Shown here piece after piece: positions 11,690 to 23,852 of a stretch of 64,000 nucleotides of DNA. The DNA comes from Portulaca oleracea (taxonomy: Eukaryota; Streptophyta; Magnoliopsida; Caryophyllales; Portulacaceae), in the NCBI GenBank assembly GCA_029582165.1, contig CM055876.1, forward strand, positions 25,947,817 to 26,011,816. Direction: 5' to 3'. Position 1 is the first letter of the stretch. Every line of letters begins with the position of its first letter. Under the pieces are notes generated by a model, which did not search any database, had not been told where the DNA came from, and was given only the letters and a program-made list of their open reading frames with translations. The translations under genes were made by a program, and so were the position numbers.

Positions 11690-12960
11690 CGTACCAACCT
11701 CAGAAACACATGTAACAACATAATGTTACAACAATGATATATCCTGCTATGACCGTAAAGCGTGATTATTTTTTGATAAAAATGTTACTCGTATTTTGGA
11801 CATCAAAGTACTACATTAGGCCTGAAAGGATTTTATTAAATTTGCATCCATGTTTGCCCTCATTCTACTAAGCAATCATGTAACTGACATATTTCAAGTG
11901 TTGACATTGACCACACTGTACATGTGTTGTGGTCATGGTGTTGGGTTCATCCGTTTTACTGACAACCCATTTTACACAGCGTGACCACTTATATTTTAAT
12001 TTGCGTCCATACTTTAATATATATGTCAAGTGATGGATTGCATACCTAGCTCATGGGTCAATTAGAATGTAGTCACTTATTGACCACTATTGGGACACAA
12101 TGTGGTCATATCAGTGTCGTGTTCCATTCCGATTAAATGACCAACAACAGCGCCCTTCATCCTTCAATTTATGCATAACCCCTTTGACCTGTGGCATATC
12201 TAACTAGCTATGTGATCATTTATAAGTGTGGTTATTTTAATGACCACTGTCAGACCACAACGTGGTCATGTTGGTGTCATGTTTACGTTTTACTTATTTG
12301 ACCCCTCCCCCAACAAACCCCTGCATCCACAACCACCCCCTTCCCGATGATTGCCTGCCCCAAATCTACTGTATGAAACTCCTGTTGTCGCACGGGGTCT
12401 GAGTATGGTCACGAGTATTCATGTAGATAACACCAATTCGCAAAACTCACCAATCTCATAACCCTAATTAATTGGATGCGAATACAACCTGAGCGTGTCA
12501 AAAATCCCAATTCAGTCGGCTGGGAAAGAAAAAACCATTGACGAATCTATTTTCATCCATTGTTACGCACGCGTACGAACGATTTTGTTGTTGAATCCCT
12601 CTGTTTTTTAAATGCTGCAATCTCACATGCCATATTCGTGAGACTTTCAATTGAATATGATTAATTTGATTTGATAAAAGTCAGTCAATTACTCCTCACA
12701 AACTGCCAGCAGATGTTATTTTTGGCAATGAAATAATATGATTGATTTATTATCCCAGAATCACGTTAATTAACATAACAAACAAGATTTATTTTTCTTT
12801 ATTCATTAATTGGAAACCACTAACTGTTTTGACTGTTGTATAGTGGTTTTCCACTCAAAATCCCACATGTGCCAACGAATTAATATTATTCGTCAGATCA
12901 AGATCTAATGCACGAAATTGTTTCTCCCTACCTTCCTACCTAAAGTCCCTTCCTGTTGGA
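11690..12960. other. Intergenic, no supported gene
   Basis: Continues the TGTGGTC/GACCACA-rich sequence to about 12270, then a C-rich patch (12300-12360) and ordinary AT-rich DNA. A first exon for the minus-strand FAR1-like relic could lie near 12500-12580, but nothing proves it. Confidence 0.35.
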
Positions 12961-12963
12961 TCC

Positions 12964-12964
<1 letters not shown>

Positions 12965-13038
<74 letters not shown>
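12965..13038. repeat. (TA)37 microsatellite
   Basis: Uninterrupted TA run of about 74 bp immediately before a family-1 terminus. Confidence 0.97.
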
Positions 13039-13040
<2 letters not shown>

Positions 13041-14631
13041 ATAATTGGATTCTAATAATCCCTAGTTTCACCAATTGGACAATGGTGGACCATACTTTCA
13101 CTTTGTATTCTGGTGGTCCAAAAAAATAAAATAAAATTAGATTTGAGTGGGACGCCGGCGAGTTGAGTGACGGTGACTCGGTGGTTTACTGACATGGCAC
13201 GTTGGGCATGAGTTTGACCGGTTTGAATTTGATTTTGGATGCCACATCAGATTCAAAACACATGCCTTCTTTTATTTTTTTTTCTTTTTTTTCTATTTCC
13301 AGCTTGGATTAAAATTTACCCTTCCCTCCCTTTCTTTCTCTCTTCTTTTTCCCTTTCCTTCAGCTTTTCACAGTAATGGCAATTGAACCCAGAAATAAGG
13401 GGAAACCAGACTCAAAATTTTAATGGCAATGGTGATTAAAATTCATCACAATAACGACACTGTAAAATAATAAACCATAAAATACTAGTAAGATTGAAAA
13501 GTTTCAAATTGTAAAAAATGATTATACATTCAATTTTTTTTAAATTTTTATATCATTAATGTATAATTATCCAGAAAACTTCAGTTTTAGTCTCTTTGCA
13601 TCGATTAGTACTTGTTAATCAAAATGGGTGTTGGAAGATAATTTGAATTTCACATAAAAAATGTGCAAATTTGAAGTCAATTCGGCAACTCTGAGAATTT
13701 TGACTGGACAAAGAGCCCCCAATTTGACAACTTCAATTGGTTCACCCACTTACCCAGAAACCCTTGCTTTCGATTCTCTAGCTTTGATTGATTTTTCCTT
13801 TATTTCGTATTCCATCGAATTTCAGTTTCAATAATTCGTAAAACAAAAAAAAGGAAAAATTGAAATTTTCTCCCTCGGTAGATTCGGAGAGCAAGACGTG
13901 CACTGGCGGCGGCGCTGTCCTCCGTCGTCGTCGTCAACGGCAAATTAAAGCTTCCCACCTCCCTCTGCTGGCGAGTCGACTCAGCCGGATCACCACCCAA
14001 AAGGCCACCTAGTCCAGTCGACGACACCATAGCCCTAAATCGAAAAAGACCTCTTCTATTAAAACTGTGATTGGAAATGGAGGTGGGAGTGGTTCCTAGA
14101 AACGAAGACCTCATTCTCATCACACTCATATATCCTTGTGCAACTCCATCAACGTCGTTTCTGCGAGCACCAACCGCTACTCAAGCATACCGGCGAACAG
14201 GATGGCCTGTACTTTGCCGCACCTCCAAATGCAATTGCAGCGGTAGACGAGGATTCCATCAAATTCGCAGCCATCACTCCTGATCTTCTCCTCTTTCCAT
14301 CAAATTTTAGTTGCAATAAAGTAAAGGTGGAAACAAGAAAAGGAGGAAGAGGAAGAGGACCTCAATATAGAACAAGCATCATCAGCAAGATATAAAAAAG
14401 CGGGAATGGAGAAAAGGAGGAACAGGAAGAGGGACTTTTTTTTTACCACAGAGAAATTAAAGGAAAGGAGAGAGAGAAATGAAGGGAGGGTAAAATAAAT
14501 TTCCAGCTTGGAAACTGAAAAAAACAAAAGCAGGTGGCATGTGTTTTGAATCTGATGTGGCATCCAAAATCAAAGTCAAACCGGTCAAACTCACGCCCAA
14601 CGTGCCATGTCAGCAAACCACCGAGGCATTG
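13038..14631. mobile_element. Family 1 related element with long inverted arms
   Basis: Begins AGGATAATTGGATTCTAATA after (TA)n. The arm at 13037-13330 (GGTTTACTGACATGGCACG..., CCAGCTTGG) is mirrored at about 14490-14631 (CCAGCTTGG..., CGTGCCATGTCAGCAAACC). The centre (13380-14440) is unlike other family-1 copies and contains GC-richer, gene-like sequence, though no credible frame. The right arm stops abruptly at ACCACCGAG, where decayed copia sequence starts, and outer-arm sequence reappears at about 18930. Confidence 0.65.
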
Positions 14632-15647
14632 CCCTTGATATATCTGGTCAAAATTATTTATCATTGGATACTTTATGCTAAGATACATTTGGCTGCCATG
14701 GGTTTGGAAGAAACAATAATAAAGGACAACAAAGCCTCTGCTCAAGACAAGGCTAAAACTATGATCTTTTTACGCCACCACCTCCATATTTGTCTTAAAA
14801 TCGAGTATCTCGCGACTGAAGATCCATATGAGCTATGGAACAGTGTGAAAGAAAGATATGACCACCAGAAGACAGTCATTCTTCCAAAAGCTCGATATGA
14901 TTGGATGCATATCAGATTTCAAGATTACAAATTTGTAGCTGAATATAATTCAACACTTTTCGAATTACCTCACAGTTGAAATTGTGTGGTGAACCAATCA
15001 CAGATGCGGGTCTATTGGAAAAAATACTTTCCACTTTTCATGCCAATAATGTGATTTTACAACAACAATATCGTGAAAAGGGTTTTGACAAATATTCGAA
15101 ACTGATTTCCTGTCCGTTGGTCGCTGAGCAGAATAATGAGCTTTTAATGAAAAATCATGAAAGTCGCCCTACTGGCTTTGCCCCATTCTCTGAAGTGAAT
15201 GTGGCAACATATGACCCCAATAACCAGAGGGGCAATAGAGATCATGCCAGTGGTCGGGGTCATAAAGGTAGTCGTGGTCGTGGTCCAGGTCGTGACCCTA
15301 GTCGTGGTCGTGGTCGTGGTTATGGTCGTGGCAACTTCTTCAAAAGATCATCTTCCCACCAGAAGTGGGACACCAAAAATTATCAAGCCAAAAATATTGA
15401 GGAAAGCCCACGCTATCGCTGTGGAGGAAACGGGCATTGGTCGCGTACCTGTCGTACGCCGAAACATCTTGTGGATCTCTATCAAGCATCATTAAAGAGC
15501 AAAGGAAAACAGATTGAGACAAATTTTATGCAAGAAGACGGATCAAATGATGCGTCACACTTAGATGTTTCTGATTTCTTTTCTCACCCTGAAGGAAAGA
15601 TCGATCATCTGATCGGTGATGGCAATGACGAGACCTTTATGGACTAG
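14632..15647 (+). pseudogene. Ty1/copia gag remnant
   Basis: Encodes a copia-type Gag (retrotransposon nucleocapsid precursor) in two frames, with a frameshift near 14975. The helical UBN2-type region includes AKTMIFLRHHLHICLK and ELWNSVKERYDHQKT. A basic Arg-Gly repeat follows, then a zinc knuckle RYRCGGNGHWSRTC in which the first Cys of CX2CX4HX4C is replaced by Arg. There is no LTR or primer-binding site upstream; the sequence starts inside the arm of the inverted-repeat element. A non-functional, 5'-truncated copy. Confidence 0.8.
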
Positions 15648-15825
15648 GATATATTACCGTATAGATTTTGATGGGAAATTTTGTAGCATGACTTATGTTA
15701 CCCATATCGTTATGGTTTTTTTTCTTTAAGTTGTTGTATGTTGTTCAAGGATTTTCATTCCTAAATATATGACTTTTGGCATAGTATCATATTTCTTTCT
15801 TCTTATCTTAATTGTAGTGAAGATC

Positions 15826-17194
15826 ATGGATACTTCATTTATTGGAATAATGAACGAAAGAGGAGATATGTGCCTTGCAGACAGTGCAACAACACACACT
15901 ATTCTGAAAAATAAGAAGTATTTTTCTTGTTTATTGATGCAAGAAGAAAATGTTAGTACTATATCGGGTAGTTCAAATTTAATTGAAGGCTCCGGAAGAG
16001 CTCATATAGTACTACTTGGTGGAACATATTTTCACATAGATAATGCATTATATTCCACCAAGTCTCAAACAAACTTATTAAGTTTCAAGGATATTCGCAG
16101 AAATGGATATCACATTGTGACAACTAGTGCAATTAACATTGAATGTTTGCATATTATCAAATTTGTACTAGGTAAAAGATGTGTGTTGGAAAAATTACCA
16201 TCATTATCATCAGGGATATACTTCACAAAGATTAACCCTATTGAAGCACATACTCTAGTAAACCAGAAGTTTACTAATGAAAAAGAGTTTATCATATGGC
16301 ATGATAGATTGGGGCATCCCGGATCAACAATGATGTGCAAAATCATAAAGAACTCATATAGACATACTTTAAGGGACCAGAAGATTCTTCAAACTTATGA
16401 GTTCTCATGCGCCGCCTACTCTCAAGGAAAATTAATCATAAGGCCATCACCAGCTAAGATAGGGGTTGAATCCCCTTCATTCCTGGAACGTATACAAGGT
16501 GACATTTGTGGTCCTGTAGAGCCACCATGTGGACCATTTAGATACTTCATGGTTTTAGTTGATGCATCAACAAGATGGTCACATGTGTGTTTATTGTAAA
16601 CCAGTAACTTGGCATTTGCAAGACTACTTGCTCAATTGATTAAGTTACGAACACATTTTCCAGACCATTCAATCAAGAAAATTTGTCTTGATAATGCTGC
16701 TGAATTTACATCTAAAGCCTTTAATGACTATTGCATGTCAATTGGCATAGAGGTTGAACATCCTGTGCCACATACACAAAATGGCCTTGCAGAATCATTT
16801 ATCAAACGATTGCAATTAATTGCAAGACCATTACTTATGAGAGCAAAGCTTCCAACCTATTCTTGGGGGCATGCCATATTGCATGCCGCGACATTGATCC
16901 ACATAAGGCCAACAGGTTATCATGAATGTTCTCCCCTACAATTGGTTTCTTGCCCTGAACCAAATTTATCCCATCTACGAACTTTTGGATGTGCAGTATA
17001 TGTACCTATTGCCCCACCACAACGCACCAAGATGGGACCCCAAAGAAGATTGATGTTGGGTATGAATCTCCATCAATAATTAAATATTTCGAACCCTTAA
17101 CTGGAGATATGTTCACGACACGGTTTGCCGATTGTCACTTTGATGCAACAATTTTTCCAACATTAGGGGGAGAAGTTAAGCAGTTGACAAGGAG
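15826..17194 (+). pseudogene. Ty1/copia protease-integrase remnant
   Basis: Continues the same element. A protease-like segment reads DMCLADSATTHTI (the DSG-type catalytic triplet is DSA here). The integrase zinc-binding part starts WHDRLGHPG and the catalytic core includes GDICGP, CLDNAAEFTS and HTQNGLAES, so the three acidic residues are visible. An in-frame TAA interrupts at 16597-16599 and a frameshift lies near 17065. Encoded proteins would have processed Gag-Pol and inserted the cDNA; here the reading is broken. Confidence 0.8.
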
Positions 17195-17508
17195 ATAACT
17201 TGGAACGGATTATCAAATATGCATCTAGATCCTCGTACAAAACAATGTGAACTGGAAGTTCAAAACGTAATTCGTTTACAAGCTTTAGCGAATGAATTGC
17301 CAGACGCCTTTACTGGCCCACAAAGAGTTACTAAATCCTATGTCCCAGCTGCTAATGCTCTTATTCGAATGATGTCCCAGAAGGACAACGAGTTATTGCT
17401 AAAGAGCCTAGACCACAATTAAAGCGTGGTCGACCAGTCGGTTCCAAAGACAAAAATCCTTAGAAAAGAAAAGGAGCAGAAGATAATGATAACCAACATA
17501 AGGAAATA

Positions 17509-18640
17509 TTGACTCCAGGAGAGTGCTTAGACATGACGAATGTGGGAGTTTTACCACAAGATCAGGTACCTGAAAATCGCGAAAATAATGAGATCTCAAT
17601 TAATTATGTCATGACTGGGATAAGATGGAACCGAAATGAAGTCGACGTCGATGAAGTATTTTCATATAATGTAGCGCTCACTATTATGAATGAAAATGAG
17701 GATCATGAACCTAGGTCAGTTGAGGAATGCAGACGAAGAGATGATTGGCCAAAATGGAAAGATGCAATTGAAGCAGAACTAGATTCGCTTACAAAAAGAG
17801 AAGTATTCGGACCAGTAGTCCGTACACCAATAGGTATAAAACCTGTGGGATTCAAATGGGTCTTTGTGCGTAAACGAAATGAGAAAAATGAGATTGTGAG
17901 ATATAAAGCACGCTTAGTTGCACAAGGGTTTTCGCAAAAACCAGGTACCGATTATGAGGAAACATACTCTCCTGTAGTTGATGTTACTATATTTCAATAC
18001 CTATTAATTCTGGCAGTACATGAAAGGCTCACTATGCATCTTATGGATGTCTTTACAGCTTATTTATATGGAAAACTTGATAACAACATTTACATGAAAC
18101 TCCCAGAAAGCTTTAAGTTGCCTGAAGCACATAGCAAAACCCCGCGAGAGCTTTACTCAATCAAGTTGAACAGATCTCTATATGGGTTAAAACAATCTGG
18201 ACGCATGTGGTATAATCGTCTTAGTGAGTATCTATTGAAAGAAGGATATATAAATGACCATGTTTGCCCATGCATCTTTATAAAGAGATCCAGATCCATC
18301 TTCGTTATAATGGCAGTTTATGTTAACGATTTGAACATTGTTGGGACTACAGAAGAAGTTCAACAAGCAGCAGTTTGTTTAAAGAAAGAGTTTGAAATGA
18401 AAGATATTGGTAAAACTAAGTTTTGTCTTGGTTTACAAGTTGAACATTGTAAGGATGGAATTTTTGTGCATCAATCGACTTATGTAGCAAAAGTGCTAAA
18501 ATGATTCTACATGGACAATGCACATCCATTAAATACTCCCATGGTGGTGAGATCACTTGATGTGAGAAAGGATCCATTTAGACCACGAGAAGATGATGAA
18601 GAACTCCTACATAATCGAGAGTATACCCTAAATATCATAT
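17509..18640 (+). pseudogene. Ty1/copia reverse transcriptase remnant
   Basis: Reverse transcriptase frame 17509-18504 with GFKWVFVRKRN, RYKARLVAQGFSQKPG, MDVFTAYLYG and SLYGLKQSGRMW. The catalytic YVDD box reads YVND, so a catalytic Asp is lost. A stop (18502-18504) is followed by about 45 more recognisable codons, after which similarity ends near 18640; there is no RNase H domain, polypurine tract or LTR. Earlier fragments (17219-17422) join integrase to RT. Lineage within copia not resolved. Confidence 0.8.
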
Positions 18641-18929
18641 ATTTTGTGTTACGTTCGATTCAAAACTTAGTATAACACTTTACCATGATTTTTAATGAAT
18701 TTACGACGTTTCTCCTAATTTATTTGAATTTTTTTACCATTTTTTTATGATTTTTTCACTTTTATTCGTTTTAAAAAATCATAATAATTTCTCAAAGTCT
18801 CAAAAAAATAATTTAAAAATTGTTTTAGTAACTACACTTCATTACCTTTATGGGGGTAGGAATGAAAAAAACAAAAGCAATGTTGGATAGGAATGAAAAA
18901 AATAAAAAGAATTTGGAGGTGGATTTGGT
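18641..18929. other. AT-rich junction segment
   Basis: Between the end of the copia similarity and the return of family-1 arm sequence. Low-complexity T/A-rich, includes two copies of TAGGAATGAAAAAAA. No gene. Confidence 0.5.
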
Positions 18930-19040
18930 ACCACTAAAATCCAATTTTATTTTTTTTAGGCCGCCAGAATCCAAAATGAAAGTAGAGATTATTGCTATAT
19001 AATTGGTAAAAGTAGGAATTATTATAATTCAATTTTTCTA
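18930..19040 (-). mobile_element. Family 1 right terminus
   Basis: TCCAATTTTATTTT, CGCCAGAATCCAAAATGAAA and GTAGGAATTATTATAATTC match the right arm of family 1, followed by (TA)n. It may close the element opened at 13038, but its details (a GCTATATAATTGG segment) are nearer to copy b, so it could instead come from a second element. Confidence 0.65.
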
Positions 19041-19056
19041 TATATATATATATATA

Positions 19057-20796
19057 GGGAATAGATAGGGTGAGAATGAGTTTTTGGTGAGAATGTCAGA
19101 AGAGTGGCTAAGGACCCTTGGATCATAGATCAATGGTATTGAAAAAAAAGCCAATTTTCCTTTAATTATCAGCCCTTCAAGCGAGCAAATGAAAAAAAAA
19201 AAAAAGAAATCAGTTTGGGCTTTCTGCAGGATGAGTTCGAAGATGCGTGCAACCTTCCTTCTTCCCCCTTTCTCTTTCCAAACATATTCAAATCTCCAAT
19301 TTAAATGATTTTTCACTTGATGATCATGATTATGATGATGATTTTTCTAGATTGAAAATGATGATCATGATGATCACTTGATCATGATTTGGGGTGAGTT
19401 GAAGAGAGGGGGTTTGAAACAGTGAACCTGATGAACATGATGATCATGATGATCGCTTGATCACAGTAAACCTGATGATCGTGATGAACATGATCATGAT
19501 GATCACTTGATCATGATTTGGGATAAGTTCATTAAAAATAGACAATAGTTAATCATGATGAACATGAAGATCATGATGATCACTTGGTCACAACTTGATG
19601 CCCATTTAGTTTGAACGTCATATCCTTGTTGATTTAATACAATGTAAGTTGGTTTTGGACTTGATGTCCATTTGCTTTACACATGATATACATTCCATTT
19701 GAACATGATGTTCGTTATCTAATAACATGATGTACATTATCTATAACGTGATGTCCATTGCACATCGTAGTATATAGTAATGAACATCACTTTATAAGAT
19801 AATGTACATCATGTTATTAGATAACGAACATCATGTTCAAATGAAATGTATATAATGTGTAAATCAAGTTCAAAGCGAATTCACATCGTATTAAATCAAC
19901 AAGGACATGTCGTTTGAACTAAATGGGCATCAATGGTGACAATGACAATATGTTTGAACTCCCTTCTCACCATTGATGCCCACTTAGTTCAAACATATTG
20001 TCCTTGTTGTGTTCAATACAATGCAAATTTGTTTTGAACTTGATGTCCATTAGAGAAACGGACATTGTAGTATATAGCAATGGGCTTCACGTTATAAGAG
20101 AATGTACATCATGTTATTAGATAACGAACATCATGTTCAAATGAAATGTATATCATGTGTAAATCAAATGGATATTAAGTTCAAAACCAACTTATATCGT
20201 ATTAAATCAACAAGGACATGATGTTCAAACTAAATGAGCATCAAGTTGTGACCAAGTGATCATCATGATCTTCATGTTCATCATATTGACGATTGTATAT
20301 TTTTAATGAACTTATCCCAAATCATGATCAAGTGATCATCATGATGATCATGTTCATCATGATCATCATGTTCACTGTGATCAAGCGATCATCATGATCA
20401 TCATGTTCATCAAGATCATCATGTCCATTGATTCAAACCCCCTCTCTTCAACTTACCCTAGCTAGATCATGATCAAGTGATCATCATGATCATCATGTTC
20501 AACCCAGAAAAATCATCATGATCATCATGATCATCAAGTGAAAAATCATTTAAATTGGAGAGTTGAATATGTTTGGAAAGAGAAAGGGGGAAGGAGGAAG
20601 GTTACACGCGTCTTGGAACTCATCCTGCACAAAGCCCAAACTGATTTCTTTTTTTTTTTTTTCCAGTTGCTCACGTGAAGGGCTGATAATTAAAGGAAAA
20701 TTGGCTTTTTTTTTCAATACCATTGAACTATGATCCAAGGGTCCTTAGCCACTCTTCTCACATTCTCACCAAAAACTCATTCTCACCCTATCTATT

Positions 20797-20800
<4 letters not shown>
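19057..20800. mobile_element. (TA)n-bounded 1.7-kb palindromic element, family 3
   Basis: Left end GGGAATAGATAGGGTGAGAA and right end TTCTCACCCTATCTATTCCC are exact complements, with (TA)n on both sides. The arms pair over several hundred bases (CCTTGGATCATAG/CTATGATCCAAGG; repeated TGATCATGATGATCA words). Inside, a block around ATCTAATAACATGATG alternates in inverted orientation four times (about 19620-20250), so the whole folds as a multi-level hairpin. No protein is encoded; a transcript could be a dicing substrate. Confidence 0.85.

Positions 20801-20831
<31 letters not shown>
20801..20831. repeat. (AT)15 microsatellite
   Basis: Right border of the family-3 palindrome. Confidence 0.95.
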
Positions 20832-20833
<2 letters not shown>

Positions 20834-21019
20834 CGGAATTCAGAACCATGAAATGATGTAAAATCTCATTCCCGATCCCATTGTTGACCGGGACTTCATT
20901 TTTGGTCCCATTCCTAGTCCCGCTCTTATTGGGATCAGCAAGATTTTGAAACTGAGACTTAGCTGAAATTGGGACCAGACTGAGATTCTTGGAATGAAAA
21001 TGAAAAATATGTCTTGTAC

Positions 21020-21397
21020 AAGACACATATTAAGTGTCTTGTCATTGTATAAAGCCTATGAATTTGTAAATTAAATTTTTTAAAAAAATTACGTGGTTGA
21101 CTTCTATGACTATAATAAAAAAAATATAAATGGTACAAAATCACACTTTTATCTATATTTTTTAAAATTTACAAAAAGGTGTCTAAAATATTCCCAACGG
21201 ATGGGGTTCATTAGTTAGGTGTCAATTTTAATTGTTGGCATAGCCAACACATTCCAAGCTTCTTATAATTGATAATTAATAGTACGTGTCAAAAAAATTA
21301 GGATTAAAAATGATAAGAAGTATTAATTTGATATGAAGCAAGACACTTAAGTAGTGTCTTGCCCCAAAACACGTATCATCACTCTTCTCGGAATATT
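21020..21397. mobile_element. Dispersed MITE-like repeat, family 4 copy 1
   Basis: Contains ATGGGGTTCATTAGTTAGGT, AACACATTCCAAGCTTCTTA and the end AGTGTCTTGCCCCAAAACAC, all found again in reverse at 34682 and around the Tork element at 45119. The left side carries AGACACATATTAAGTGTCTT, giving complementary AAGACAC/GTGTCTT ends. Non-coding. Confidence 0.65.
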
Positions 21398-21690
21398 TGT
21401 TCACCCCAAGTCCGAATGTGTCTCGATTTAGGTAGATTAGTAGAGCTTAGATTAGTCCAACTCATACCCTAGCCTGTTTGGATTGGAAACTTCACTTGAG
21501 TGATCTTTGATAGTTCTCTTTGTTCAGGATAGTTCCTTTTGTTCAGGACTCTATTGTCAAAAAAAAAGGAACTATTGTATCAAAGAAAGGAACTTTAAAT
21601 CATTTAATTGATCTTTATAAGAACATAAGTTATTTCTAGGACTTGACAATTTCAATCGGCCAGGGTGTCAAATTCATGCAATTGGACGAT

Positions 21691-23565
21691 GGTGAGCCCG
21701 GGTTCACATTACTTGGTGAGCCTAGCGACCACCATCATTTTTTTTTCTTTTTTTACTTTTTTTAATAATTTTTTTGTGTAATATTACACTTTAAAATGTT
21801 TTTGTGTGTCATGTTTTTTTATTCTTTTACTACAATATTTATAAATCATTATATTTTAAATTTGAATTTCTATTCAATTTAATTATGCTTTTCATTCGTG
21901 TATTTTCAATTTTAATTTTCTTTATCTATTTTCATTATATTCTTTGTATTATTTTGTAATTTAATTTTTTTGTACGCACTTTTGGATATAAAGAAGGATG
22001 ATGGTGAGCCCGGGCGTACGTTGTTTGGTGAACCCAGCGCCCACAATCATTTTTATTTTTTTAATTATTTTTTTGTGTAATATTATATTTTTATGCTTTT
22101 TATTTTTTTTACTATAATATTTATAACCTACAAGGCCAATGCTCATAAACCTTAACTACTAATTATTATGCTCATAAATTATAACTATTATGCTCATAAC
22201 CTACAAGGTCAATGCTCATAAGCCTCTACACCAATGCTCATATTGTACAACTACTATGCTCATAACTTATAACTATTATGCTCATAAGCTTCTACACCAA
22301 TGTTCATACTATACAACTACTATACTTATAACTTATAACTATTATGCTCATTACATAAAACCATAATGCTCATCAAACTGAACTACAATGCTCATTACCT
22401 ATTACTATAATGTTCATTACCAATAACTACAATGTTCATTACATAAAACCATAATACTCATCAAATAGAACTACAATGCTCATAACCTATAACGACAATA
22501 TTCATTACATGAAACCATAATGCTCATCAAGCTGAACTACAATGCTCGTTACCTATTACTACAATGCTCATTACCTATAACTACAATGCTCATTACATAA
22601 ACCCATAATGCTCATTACCTATAACTACAATGCTCATTACATAAAACCATAATGTTCATCAAGCAAAACTACAATGTTCATTACATGAAACCATAATGTT
22701 CATCAAGCTGAACTACAATGCTCATTACCTATTACTACAATGCTCATTACCTATGACTACAATGCTCATTACATAAAATCATAATGCTCATTACCTATTA
22801 CTACAATGCTCATTGGCTATAACTACAATGTTCATTATATGAAACCATAACGCTCATTACCTATTACTACAATGCTCATTGCCTATAGCTACAATGCACA
22901 TTACATAAAACCATAATGTTCATCAAGTAGAACTACAATGCTCATAACCTATAACGACAATGCTCATTATAAAATATATTGAAGTATTATATTAAAAGAA
23001 AAACCTTATTATATTTATTTTAGAAAAATTAAAAATTGCACAAAAAAAGGAAATTAAAAATATAAAGAAAAAGAATGCATAGGGCGCATGGAGAATTATG
23101 GACCCGGGAGCATAATTGTTTCTTTTTTTAAAACTGGAATAGAAAAAAATTAAGAAAATCAAAAAATAAAAAATAAATTTATACATCTGCTTAAAATAAT
23201 TTTTGATAGATACAAAAATAAAAAAAATTAACAACTAGAATATAAAGACCCATAAACCTAAGCTACAGAGTTCATAAACCAATGTTTGAATGCTCACAAA
23301 CATATCCCATGTAATTTCATAATTTGTAACGTGGATATTCATGAATTTATACTACAATGCTCGCGAACTTTAACCAAAATGTTCATAAACACAAATCGAG
23401 AAAATAAAAATAAAAATAAAAATAGATAAATAAAAATAGATAAATAAAAATTCAAACTCCAAATATATTAAAATATTGAAGTCAAACAAACTTTATTATA
23501 TTTATTAAACAAATAAAAAAAAGGGAATCCCGGGGCTCACAATGCATGGTGAACCCGGGCTCACC
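21691..23565. mobile_element. Element with GGTGAGCCCGGGTTCA inverted ends
   Basis: A perfect 16-bp inverted repeat, GGTGAGCCCGGGTTCA (21691-21706) and TGAACCCGGGCTCACC (23550-23565), brackets 1.9 kb of AT-rich DNA. A second partial GGTGAGCCCGGG lies at about 21999. The outer flanks TTCATGCAATTGGACGA and AATTCATGGGTCAATTGTCG suggest the boundary may extend some 15-30 bp further. The interior is mostly a minisatellite and has no coding potential. Confidence 0.6.
22130..22975. repeat. ATGCTCAT minisatellite
   Basis: Roughly 35-40 imperfect units of 18-24 bp built on ACTACAATGCTCATTACCTA, alternating with ACCATAATGCTCAT. Units vary at one or two positions, and a larger repeat of several units is visible. 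Scattered further copies lie at 23250-23390. Confidence 0.9.
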
Positions 23566-23852
23566 TTCGTATTTTCAAAATTCATGGGTCAATTGTCGAT
23601 ATAAAAAATTATCCCCAAACTTAACCAATACATCAATACTTTCCAAAACTTTATTTATATAAATTTATCAAAACTTACAAATTTGTCCAAGTTTATCCAA
23701 AATCAACTTTGGCTTCCCTATGTTCTCAATCAATTTGACACATCCTTATAGATGGAGGCACTGATGCCCCAGCAAAAAAGACTGGGAATAAAGGCCCAAT
23801 CAAAACTTAACCCATTAGGCTAATAGCCTTTTTGCTTGTGCTAAGCCCATTC

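Noticed and set aside
13800..14395. Frames in the centre of the inverted-repeat element at 13038
   Set aside because: Gene-like composition but overlapping frames on both strands with no recognisable domain; possibly a captured 5' leader, not demonstrable.
22140..22970. CRISPR-like array
   Set aside because: The repeated units are short, degenerate and directly adjacent, without unique spacers; this is a minisatellite in a plant genome.
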